A stretch of DNA of 64,000 bases from NCBI RefSeq assembly GCF_030287445.1, contig NZ_JASVWB010000004.1:1240001-1304000 (forward strand), in the 5' to 3' direction. Source of the stretch: Streptomyces sp. ALI-76-A (GTDB lineage Bacteria; Actinomycetota; Actinomycetes; Streptomycetales; Streptomycetaceae). Shown in pieces: positions 1 through 6,857 of this stretch. Under the pieces are notes generated by a model. That model was not told the origin of the DNA. It ran no database searches and saw only the letters and a list, made by a program, of their open reading frames with translations. Each line of letters begins with the position of its first letter. Position 1 is the first letter of the stretch. A program made the position numbers and the translations under genes.

Positions 1-651
1 GGGCGGCATCTGCTGCGCAAGGAGCGCGGGCGGGCTGTGGCGTTCCCAGCCCTCACCATGGAGACGGCCACCCGCTTCCGTGAGAACAGCGCCCTCGCGG
101 CCAAGAACGCGCTGTGCGCGGCTGTCGCCGGCCGGATCAGACCGGGCAGCACGGTGCTCATGGAGGACTCGACCACCTTGTTCCCCCTGGTCCCGGCGCT
201 GGCCGAGGTGGATCAGCTGCACGTCGTCACCAACTCGGTCGGCCTCGCGCAGCGCCTCGGGTCCGCCGCCCCCGCGGTGAACGTCACCCTGCTGGGCGGC
301 CACTACCGCGGCGACTTCAACTCCTGCACCGGCCCGACCGTCACCCGCGCCCTGTCTCAAATCCGGGCCGATCTCGTCCTGATGTCCGCCACCGCCGTCC
401 TGGAAGGACGCCTCTTCCACCCCCTGAACGACTACGTCGAGGTGAAGCTGGCCATGCTCGCCTCCGCCGAACAGGCGCTACTCCTGGTGGACCACTCGAA
501 GTTCGGCAAGACCGCCACGTACGCGTACGGCACTGTGGCCGACTACCACACCGTCATCACCGACACCGCCACCCCCGACACGGAACTCGCGGCCATACGC
601 GACCTCGAAGTCCCCGTCGAGACGGTCGAACCCGAAGAGTTTTCCCTGTGA
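1..651 (+). CDS. DeoR/GlpR-type transcriptional regulator, C-terminal part (5' end outside window)
   Basis: The frame is open from base 1, so the start and the N-terminal winged helix lie upstream of the window; 216 residues are visible. They match the sugar-phosphate-sensing half of DeoR-family repressors: ENSALAAKNALCAAVAGRI, a G-S-T-V-L-M-E-D-S-T-T segment where the family binds the phosphosugar, VVTNSVGLAQRL, and LLGGHYRG. Family members usually repress sugar or sugar-phosphate metabolism genes and release DNA on binding a phosphorylated sugar. The stop codon overlaps the start of the HAD hydrolase (GTGA at 648-651), so the two are translationally coupled and the hydrolase may act on the effector pathway. 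The ligand cannot be deduced. Confidence 0.85.
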   Translation, partial: GRHLLRKERGRAVAFPALTMETATRFRENSALAAKNALCAAVAGRIRPGSTVLMEDSTTLFPLVPALAEVDQLHVVTNSVGLAQRLGSAAPAVNVTLLGGHYRGDFNSCTGPTVTRALSQIRADLVLMSATAVLEGRLFHPLNDYVEVKLAMLASAEQALLLVDHSKFGKTATYAYGTVADYHTVITDTATPDTELAAIRDLEVPVETVEPEEFSL

Positions 652-1385
652 TCCAGACCCTGTTCGAAACACCGAGCGCCTACCGCCCCAGCGACGCCGA
701 GATGGCCGCACCGGTGCCCCCGGTCCAGGCCGTCCTGTTCGACTTCAGCAACACCATCTTCCAGATGATCGACCTGGAGACGTGGCTGCGCCGGGTCGGC
801 TCCGCGGTCGGCCGCCTGGCCGTGCTGGACGAGCCCGGCGCAGTGGCCGGGATCTCCGACCAGTTGCGCGCCGCCTTCCGGCTGCCCTCCGTGGTAGCCC
901 TCAAGGAAGGCCGTGATCTCTCTTCCGCACAGCACCGCCGCGCCATGTGGGGATGGTGGGGGCAGGTGGACTTCCTGCGCGGCGCGGAGGAGATGGCCTA
1001 CCGGGAACTCACCGCTCCGGACGCCTGGGTTCCCTATCCCGACACCGAACCGGTCCTGCGTGCCCTGCGCCGGCGCGGAATGCGCGTCGGCATCGTCAGC
1101 GACTTCGCCTGGGACCTGCGCACCCACCTCGCCCACCACGGGCTGGACGCGTTGATCGACACCTGCGTCATCTCCTACGAGCAGGGCCGGGAAAAGCCCG
1201 ACCCGCACCTGTTCCTCAAAGCCTGCGCCGACCTCGGCGCGGACCCCCGCGCCACCCTCATGGTCGGCGACAACCCGGTCCGCGACGGTGGCGCGGCCGC
1301 CTGCGGTCTGCGCACCTACATCCTGCCGGCGGAACACCGCACGGGAGAGCGCGGCCTGACGGATGTGCAGCGGCTCGTGGTCTGA
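648..1385 (+). CDS. HAD-superfamily hydrolase
   Basis: A 245-residue HAD-fold protein. Motif I is VLFDFSNTIFQ (nucleophile D32), motif II is GIVSDF, motif III is the lysine in REKPDP, and motif IV is LMVGDNPVRDG. The second acidic residue of the usual DxDxT motif is serine here (D-F-S-N-T). In phosphatases that position is the acid/base Asp, so this may be a non-phosphatase HAD or a weak enzyme. An alpha-helical cap is inserted between motifs I and II (about residues 45-125). The GTG start at 648 overlaps the regulator stop codon and no separate ribosome site is evident, which fits coupled translation. The substrate is unknown; the context suggests a sugar phosphate. Confidence 0.8.
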   Translation: MIQTLFETPSAYRPSDAEMAAPVPPVQAVLFDFSNTIFQMIDLETWLRRVGSAVGRLAVLDEPGAVAGISDQLRAAFRLPSVVALKEGRDLSSAQHRRAMWGWWGQVDFLRGAEEMAYRELTAPDAWVPYPDTEPVLRALRRRGMRVGIVSDFAWDLRTHLAHHGLDALIDTCVISYEQGREKPDPHLFLKACADLGADPRATLMVGDNPVRDGGAAACGLRTYILPAEHRTGERGLTDVQRLVV

Positions 1386-1750
1386 CCGTGGTGGTCTACG
1401 CGTATGGGAAACCGCCCCGACGGATCGTTTGACGCCGTCGATGAAGAAGGCACGGCGTATCTCCTCGTCGCAGCGAATCGCCGAGCGGTGGCGGACTTGT
1501 GGCCCTTGGTGCGAGCGAACCCGCGGCGCGCGCCAACGGCATCATGCACGAGGGTGACCCGGAACGGCCCGGTGCTGTCGGAGGGATACGGGGCTCCGTG
1601 CCGAGGCGGGTGTCGATGAGTTCGCTCAGTGGGCCTACCGGACTCGCCGCACCTGCCCCGGGCCGTCCCGGGAGCCTGGAAAACCCAGGTCGTCCGGACA
1701 GAACTCCGCCCACTGCCCGGGGGAGGCCGGTGGCGGTGCGGCGCCTGCGA

Positions 1751-1770
1751 GGCTGCCGCGTGCGGCAGCC
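1751..1770. terminator. Hairpin 1 of a consecutive array
   Basis: GGCTGCCG and CGGCAGCC form an 8-bp perfect stem around a 4-base loop. It directly abuts the next hairpin. It lies 365 bases after the HAD gene stop, so a terminator role is possible but not certain; there is no T-run. Confidence 0.5.
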
Positions 1771-1812
1771 GCTGATGCCCGAGCCGCGCGTGGTGGCGAC
1801 TCGGGCATCAGC
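1771..1812. terminator. Hairpin 2 of a consecutive array
   Basis: GCTGATGCCCGAG (1771-1783) pairs perfectly with CTCGGGCATCAGC (1800-1812), a 13-bp stem with a 16-base loop. A third, bulged inverted repeat (CACCGGCCCGGG near 1821 with CCCGGGGCCGGCGGTG at 1845-1860) follows at once. Confidence 0.5.
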
Positions 1813-1999
1813 ATGGTGACCACCGGCCCGGGCAACGGGGGCAACCCGGGGCCGGCGGTGTCTTTCCGTCGGTCGCCGGGCGGAGTCTCCGCCATTGCGG
1901 TGGCTTGTCTCAGTTTCCCTGGCCGGGACCGATCAGGGACGTGAGCGGGCAGGCGGGCCGCCAGTCGGCGGTGAAGCGGCGGCGCAGGCCGGCCACCGG

Positions 2000-2013
2000 T
2001 TGATGCGCTTCAA
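2000..2013. promoter_or_regulatory. LacI-type operator-like site (distal, upstream of the island-1 regulator)
   Basis: TTGATGCGCTTCAA is an imperfect 14-bp palindrome with one mismatched pair around the central CG that is typical of LacI-family operators. It matches the sites at 2212, 3683 and 60576. Confidence 0.55.
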
Positions 2014-2211
2014 TCAGGTCGGCGGAGGACACTCGCCTACTCCCTGCGGGCCGTCACGTCGGGGTGCGGCGATTCCCTGATCAGCCATGCTTCCGCTTCG
2101 GCGTCAGTCTGTGCTGGTGGGGTGGCGGGCGCTCGCCGCGGTCGCCCGGAGCTGTGACCGCCTCTATCGACGGGCATGTCCGCCCTCGGAGTCTGGCGGG
2201 AACCCAAAGGC

Positions 2212-2225
2212 TTGGAGCGCTTCAA
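2212..2225. promoter_or_regulatory. LacI-type operator (proximal, upstream of the island-1 regulator)
   Basis: TTGGAGCGCTTCAA is a 14-bp palindrome with one mismatched pair, 97 bases before the regulator start. Together with the copy at 2000 it suggests autoregulation, possibly with looping between the two sites. Confidence 0.65.
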
Positions 2226-2321
2226 CGCGCGTCATGTATTCTGCGGCTTGTCCGCGACAGCCTGGTCACTGTGAGTGCCGTGCGGTCCGGGGTTGAATGA
2301 GACCGGAGGTCGAGGAGCGCT

Positions 2322-3365
2322 GTGGCAACCGCCCGTCCGCGAGTACAGGGGCATGCCGGTCCGAGCATGCAGGACGTCGCCGACGCCGCGGGCGTCTCGG
2401 TCGGCACCGTCTCCAACGTCCTCAACCATCCGGCGAAGGTGAGTCCGGCGACGGCGCAACGCGTCCGCGAAGCCATCGGCCGACTGGGTTTCGTGCGCAA
2501 TGACGCCGCCCGGTCGCTGGTGTCGGGATCGACCAACAGCATCGGCATGGTGCTCGCCGACATCGAGAACTCCCTGTTCATCGACATGGCGCACGGTGCG
2601 CAGGACGCCGCCCGCGCGGTCGGCCAGAACCTGCTGCTCGCGAACACGGCGTGCGACATGACGCTTCAGGACGACTACCTTGACCTCTTCGACGAGTCCC
2701 GGGTCACCGGCGTGCTGCTGGCTCCGATGGAGGACTCCTCGGCCGGCATCGCCCGCATCCGTTCGCACGGGCGCCAGGTCGTGCTCCTCAACTACGCTCC
2801 GAAACCGGGCACCTGTTGTTCGGTGCTGGTCAACAACGAGCACGTCGGATATCTGGCAGCCCGCCACCTCATCGACACCGGGCGCACCCGACTGGCCTAT
2901 GTGGTGGCGCACGACGACTACCAGCCCGTGCGCGACAGGCGCAGGGGGGTGCGTGCGGCGGTCGAGGAGGCGGGACCCGGCATCAGCCTGGAGGAGATCG
3001 ACAGCGTCGGCCTGACCGCGTCCCACGGGCATGTGGTCGGACAGGATCTCGCGCGGCGAGCCCCCGGAGATTTGCCGGACGGCCTGATCGCCGTCACCGA
3101 TGAGCTGGCCAACGCCATCATCCATGAGATGCACACCGTGGCGGGGATCCGCGTGCCCGACCAGATCGCGGTCGTCGGCTGCGAGAACAACCGCACGGCC
3201 GGCACCGCGGCGGTGCCGCTGACCGCGGTGGACATGCCGGGCCGGATGATGGGGCAGGAAGCGATCCGGCTGCTGATGGACGAGGTGGCTTCGGACGGCC
3301 GGCACCGTCATGCCACCGTCGTGTTGGAGCCCGAGCTGATCGTCCGCGCCAGCGCACCGAGCTGA
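2322..3365 (+). CDS. LacI-family transcriptional regulator of sugar island 1
   Basis: 347 residues with a GTG start preceded by purine-rich GGAGGT/GAGGAG sequence. The N-terminal helix-turn-helix is DVADAAGVSVGTVSNVLN (from about residue 17), followed by the hinge region and a periplasmic-binding-protein-like sensor domain (from about residue 65: SIGMVLADIENSLF, then DYLDLFDESRVTGVLLAP, and ending PGRMMGQEAIRLL). Such proteins repress catabolic operons until a sugar ligand binds. Operator-like palindromes lie in its own upstream region and at the transporter promoter 320 bases after its stop, and a fourth copy precedes a second rhamnosidase at 60.8 kb. The inducer is probably a rhamnose- or arabinose-containing saccharide, inferred only from neighbours. 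Confidence 0.9.
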   Translation: MATARPRVQGHAGPSMQDVADAAGVSVGTVSNVLNHPAKVSPATAQRVREAIGRLGFVRNDAARSLVSGSTNSIGMVLADIENSLFIDMAHGAQDAARAVGQNLLLANTACDMTLQDDYLDLFDESRVTGVLLAPMEDSSAGIARIRSHGRQVVLLNYAPKPGTCCSVLVNNEHVGYLAARHLIDTGRTRLAYVVAHDDYQPVRDRRRGVRAAVEEAGPGISLEEIDSVGLTASHGHVVGQDLARRAPGDLPDGLIAVTDELANAIIHEMHTVAGIRVPDQIAVVGCENNRTAGTAAVPLTAVDMPGRMMGQEAIRLLMDEVASDGRHRHATVVLEPELIVRASAPS

Positions 3366-3638
3366 TCGTCCGCGTCGGCGCGCTGACTGGCCGCGCCAAG
3401 CGCTCCGCTGGAAGTGCCGCCATGTGCCTCAGGTCCTCCACGCACCATCGTGACCGGGTGTTCCCCCGCGCCCTTCCGGGCGCTGCCGGACCCCCAGCCG
3501 ACATCGCCTGACCTGCGCACTCGTCCGCATCGGCCTGCCGCGCTGGCTGGCAGTTCGTCACCTCACGCTTGTGGTGGCCCGCCGGGTGCCCGTCCCGGCG
3601 TCCCGCAGATGCGGTTCGGAAACATCCAGGACAGATCC

Positions 3639-3667
3639 TTGACACGCGCCGAAGCGGGTCATAGGTT
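3639..3667 (+). promoter_or_regulatory. Probable promoter of the island-1 transporter operon
   Basis: A TTGACA -35 box (3639-3644), a 17-base spacer and a TAGGTT -10 box (3662-3667) form a near-consensus housekeeping-type actinomycete promoter. The predicted start point falls just before the operator at 3683. Confidence 0.65.
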
Positions 3668-3682
3668 CCCGGCATCCCTCTA

Positions 3683-3696
3683 TTGAAGCGTTTCAA
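3683..3696. promoter_or_regulatory. LacI-type operator at the island-1 transporter promoter
   Basis: TTGAAGCGTTTCAA is a 14-bp palindrome with one mismatched pair and a central CG. It starts 16 bases after the -10 box, so a bound repressor would block promoter clearance. This is the best-placed of the four sites. Confidence 0.75.
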
Positions 3697-3720
3697 CGCA
3701 CTGCGCGCCGAGGAGCACCT

Positions 3721-5019
3721 GTGCACAAGACCCTCAGGACCCGCCGTATCGCCCTCCTGGCGACCGCTGCCACCGCGAGCCTGCTGCTCAGCGCCTGCGG
3801 CGGCGGGAGCGCCTCCGGCGGCGACGTCAAGGCGTTCACGCTCACCATCAACGACGACAACCACATCGTGCAGCAGCAGCTCACCGCCCTGGGCAAGGGC
3901 TCGTGCGCGTCGCAGAACAAGGCTCTGCCGCTGAAGATCCAGACGCTGCCGATCGGCAACGTCGACCAGAAGGTGCAGCTTCTCGCCGGCCAGAACGCCC
4001 TGCCGGTGCAGTTCGCGGCGGGAGGCACACCGCAGCTCACCAAGACCCTGGACAAGGCCGGGCAGGTCCTCGACCTGGAGAAGACGCTCAAGGACCTCGG
4101 CGTCTGGAACGACATCCAGCCGGCCGCCGTCAAGACCGTCGAGAACCTCTACGGCAAGTTCAACGTGATGCCCTACCAGTTCAACATCGAGGGCATCTGG
4201 TACAACAAGAAGCTCTTCGCCGACCACGGCATCGCCGTCCCGACCACGTACGACCAGTTGGTCGCGGCGGCGGCGAAGCTCAAGGGCGCCGGTGTCACCG
4301 CGTTCTCCGCGGACGGGAAGGACGGCTGGCCCCTCACCCGTCTGGTCAGCGGCTACATCTACCGCGAACTCGGCCCGGACGCCCTGCGGGCGGTGGCGGA
4401 CGGCAAGGCCAAGCTGACGGACCCCGCCTACGTGAGGGCCGCACAGGCCATCGCCGACCTGGGCAAGGCGGGCTACTTCGGCAAGGGCGTCGGATCGATC
4501 GACTACGACACCGCAGCGCAGCAGTTCCTGACCGGCAAGGCCGGGATGTACTACATGGGCAGCTGGGCGCTCGGCGACTTCAACGACCCGGCCAAGAACA
4601 AGATCGGTGCGGACAACGTCGGCTTCATGCCGTTCCCGGCCGTCGCGGGCGGCAAGGGCAGCGCGGACCAGATCCCGGCCAACGTCGGTCTCCCGGTCGC
4701 CGTCTCCGCGAAGTCCTACGACGCCAAGGTCGGCGACTGGCTCTCCTGCATCAGCAAGAACTACGGCGCCGCCTCGCTGAAGGACCAGGGCACGGTCTCC
4801 GGGTTCAAGCCGGGCGGCGACACCGGCACCCTGCCTCCGCTCACCCAGACCGTCCAGGACACCATCACCAAGACCAAGACCAGCACCCTGTGGTTCGAGG
4901 CGCTCTTCAACACGAAGGCGACAGAGACCAGCCAGACGAACGCCGCGCCGCTCGTCAACGGATCCATCTCGGCCAGGGACTTCATGCGGAAGATCCAGGC
5001 GGATCTCGACAACGGCTGA
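3721..5019 (+). CDS. Extracellular solute-binding lipoprotein of a sugar ABC importer
   Basis: 432 residues with a GTG start after AGGAG. A lipoprotein signal with lipobox LLSAC places the lipidated Cys at residue 26. The mature part is a family 1 sugar-binding protein: VMPYQFNIEGIWYNKKLF, the KAGMYYMGSWALGDF motif in the second lobe, and a tail that closes the cleft. It sits outside the membrane and delivers ligand to the two permeases encoded next. No ATPase gene follows; in Streptomyces such importers usually share the MsiK ATPase encoded elsewhere. The rhamnosidase in the same operon suggests a rhamnose-containing oligosaccharide as ligand (inference). Confidence 0.9.
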   Translation: MHKTLRTRRIALLATAATASLLLSACGGGSASGGDVKAFTLTINDDNHIVQQQLTALGKGSCASQNKALPLKIQTLPIGNVDQKVQLLAGQNALPVQFAAGGTPQLTKTLDKAGQVLDLEKTLKDLGVWNDIQPAAVKTVENLYGKFNVMPYQFNIEGIWYNKKLFADHGIAVPTTYDQLVAAAAKLKGAGVTAFSADGKDGWPLTRLVSGYIYRELGPDALRAVADGKAKLTDPAYVRAAQAIADLGKAGYFGKGVGSIDYDTAAQQFLTGKAGMYYMGSWALGDFNDPAKNKIGADNVGFMPFPAVAGGKGSADQIPANVGLPVAVSAKSYDAKVGDWLSCISKNYGAASLKDQGTVSGFKPGGDTGTLPPLTQTVQDTITKTKTSTLWFEALFNTKATETSQTNAAPLVNGSISARDFMRKIQADLDNG

Positions 5020-5069
5020 CCCCTGCCGCACCACCGTGATCCGCCCCACCCCTTCGTGAGAGAGCCGAC

Positions 5070-5954
5070 ATGCGTTCAGTTCTGGGAGACCGCCGTGCCA
5101 TCGCCGTCCTGCTGGGCCCGGCGCTGCTGGTGTACACCCTGGTCATGCTGGTACCGATGGGCTGGTCCCTCGGCTACACCTTCTTCAAGGGCAACGTCAT
5201 CGAGGGCTTCACCTTCGGGGGGCTCGGAAACTTCGACAAGCTCTGGCACGACCCGCAGGCGCACTCGGCGCTGTGGTTCACCTTCAAGTACGCGATCGCG
5301 GTCAGCGCCGGGCAGGTCCTCTGCGGGTACCTGCTCGCGCTGCTCTACGTGTTCGTCCTGCGCAAGTCGTCCGCGGTCGTCCGTACCCTGGTGTTCTTCC
5401 CGGTGATCCTTCCGACGGTCGCCGTGGCCCTCATGTTCCAGAAGCTCTTCGCCGTCGCCCCGCAGAACGGTCTGGCCAACGTCGCTCTCGAAGGGCTCGG
5501 CATCCAGCACGGCGACTGGTTCGCCGGCGCGGGCGGCTCCTTCATGGTCCTGGTCGTCATGGACGTATGGCGCTCCATGGGCTTCTACGGCGTCCTCATC
5601 TTCGCCGGGCTCCTCGACATCCCCGACGAGACCCTCGAGTCGGCACGGATGGACGGCGCCACCGGATGGCGGCTGATCCGGCACATCGTCCTGCCGCTGT
5701 CCGCGCCCGTGCTGCTGTCGTCGGTGGTGTTCAGCATCAACGGCACCCTCAAGGTCTTCGACTCGGTCCTCGCCCTGACTAACGGCGGACCGGGCAGCGA
5801 CACGACGCCCCTGACCCTCTACATGTTCCGCACGGCGTTCTCCTACGGCGACTACGGCTACGGCAGCACCATCGCCTCGCTGCTCACCGTCGTCTGCCTC
5901 GGGGTGACCCTCGTCATCTTCCGCTTCTCGCGCCGCGACCTGACCAAGGGCTGA
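5070..5954 (+). CDS. Sugar ABC transporter permease (MalF-like)
   Basis: 294 residues with about six hydrophobic segments, the first at about residues 10-35. The EAA-type cytoplasmic loop that contacts the ATPase is visible as DETLESARMDGATGWRLIRH followed by IVLPLSAP. It belongs to the MalF/UgpA class that pairs with the next gene, seven bases downstream. The ATG start is 50 bases after the binding-protein stop, so the genes are co-transcribed. Confidence 0.9.
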   Translation: MRSVLGDRRAIAVLLGPALLVYTLVMLVPMGWSLGYTFFKGNVIEGFTFGGLGNFDKLWHDPQAHSALWFTFKYAIAVSAGQVLCGYLLALLYVFVLRKSSAVVRTLVFFPVILPTVAVALMFQKLFAVAPQNGLANVALEGLGIQHGDWFAGAGGSFMVLVVMDVWRSMGFYGVLIFAGLLDIPDETLESARMDGATGWRLIRHIVLPLSAPVLLSSVVFSINGTLKVFDSVLALTNGGPGSDTTPLTLYMFRTAFSYGDYGYGSTIASLLTVVCLGVTLVIFRFSRRDLTKG

Positions 5955-5960
5955 ACCTCC

Positions 5961-6857
5961 ATGACCGACACGATGACGGCACCGCCGGGGGAACTCCGGC
6001 GCAGCCCGCGGCCGGCCACCGTCCGAGGGCGGGCGCATGCCCGGCACCTGACGCGCAACCTGCTCGTCGCCCTTCTGGTGGTCGTCGAGGTGGCGCCGCT
6101 GCTGTGGCTGCTGCTGAGCTCCTTCAAGACCCAGTCCGAGTTCGTCAACGACCCCGCCTGGTCGCTGCCGGGCAAGTGGGACCTGCACAATTACGCCGAC
6201 GCGTGGACGAGCGGGCACGTCGGCCTGTACATCCGCAACAGCCTCCTGGCCACCGTGCCCTCGCTCGCGCTCATCATCGTCCTGGGTACGGCCGCCGGCT
6301 TCGCCCTGGAGGTGATGATCTGGCGCGGACGCCACCAGGTGCTCCTGGTCTTCCTGCTGGGCATCATGGTGCCGAGCCAGATGATCCTTCTGCCCCTGTT
6401 CCGGGTGTACTTCCAGAGCGGGCTGTCCGGCACGATGTGGCCGCTGATCATCACCTACACCGCGGTCGGCCTCCCGCTCACCGTCTTCATGATGGCCACC
6501 TACTTCCGGGCCGTCCCGCGCGAGATCTTCGAGGCCGCCACCCTCGACGGGGCGAGCATGCTCACCGCGTTCTGGCGGATCGGATTCCCCGTCGTCCGCA
6601 ACGCCGTCTTCACGGTCGCGCTGGTGCAGTTCTTCTTCATCTGGAACGACCTGCTCGTCTCGCTCACGTTCACCACCGACGACAGCCTGCGCACCGTCCA
6701 GGTGGGGCTGCTCAACTTCACCGGTCAGTACGGAGAGACGGCCTACGGACCGCTGTTCGCCGCGATCAGCATCAACGTCGTCGGCGCCCTGGTGCTCTAC
6801 CTGCTGATCAACCAGCGCATCATCAAGGGCCTGACCGCCGGCGCGGTGAAGGGATGA
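5961..6857 (+). CDS. Sugar ABC transporter permease (MalG-like)
   Basis: 298 residues. A cytoplasmic N-terminal tail of about 30 residues precedes the first membrane helix (NLLVALLVVVEVAPLLWLLL). The EAA loop reads REIFEAATLDGASMLTAFWR. The C-terminal INQRIIKGLTAGAVKG is the typical end of MalG/UgpE permeases. It forms the heterodimeric channel with the preceding permease. Its stop overlaps the rhamnosidase start (ATGA at 6854-6857), so transport and hydrolysis are translationally coupled. Confidence 0.9.
   Translation: MTDTMTAPPGELRRSPRPATVRGRAHARHLTRNLLVALLVVVEVAPLLWLLLSSFKTQSEFVNDPAWSLPGKWDLHNYADAWTSGHVGLYIRNSLLATVPSLALIIVLGTAAGFALEVMIWRGRHQVLLVFLLGIMVPSQMILLPLFRVYFQSGLSGTMWPLIITYTAVGLPLTVFMMATYFRAVPREIFEAATLDGASMLTAFWRIGFPVVRNAVFTVALVQFFFIWNDLLVSLTFTTDDSLRTVQVGLLNFTGQYGETAYGPLFAAISINVVGALVLYLLINQRIIKGLTAGAVKG

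Larger units (their letters stand above)
1386..2321. other. Long intergenic region with hairpin array and operators; no convincing gene
   Basis: This 0.94-kb gap lies between two plus-strand genes. Short open frames exist on both strands, but none has a recognisable domain together with a ribosome site. The centre (1751-1860) holds consecutive inverted repeats and the right half holds two LacI-type operator-like sites; these are listed separately. Confidence 0.6.

Noticed and set aside
1404..1619. A 71-residue plus-strand frame after the HAD gene
   Set aside because: The first part looks protein-like (AYLLVAANRRAVADLW) but there is no ribosome site, no family match and the end is low-complexity Arg/Gly/Cys.
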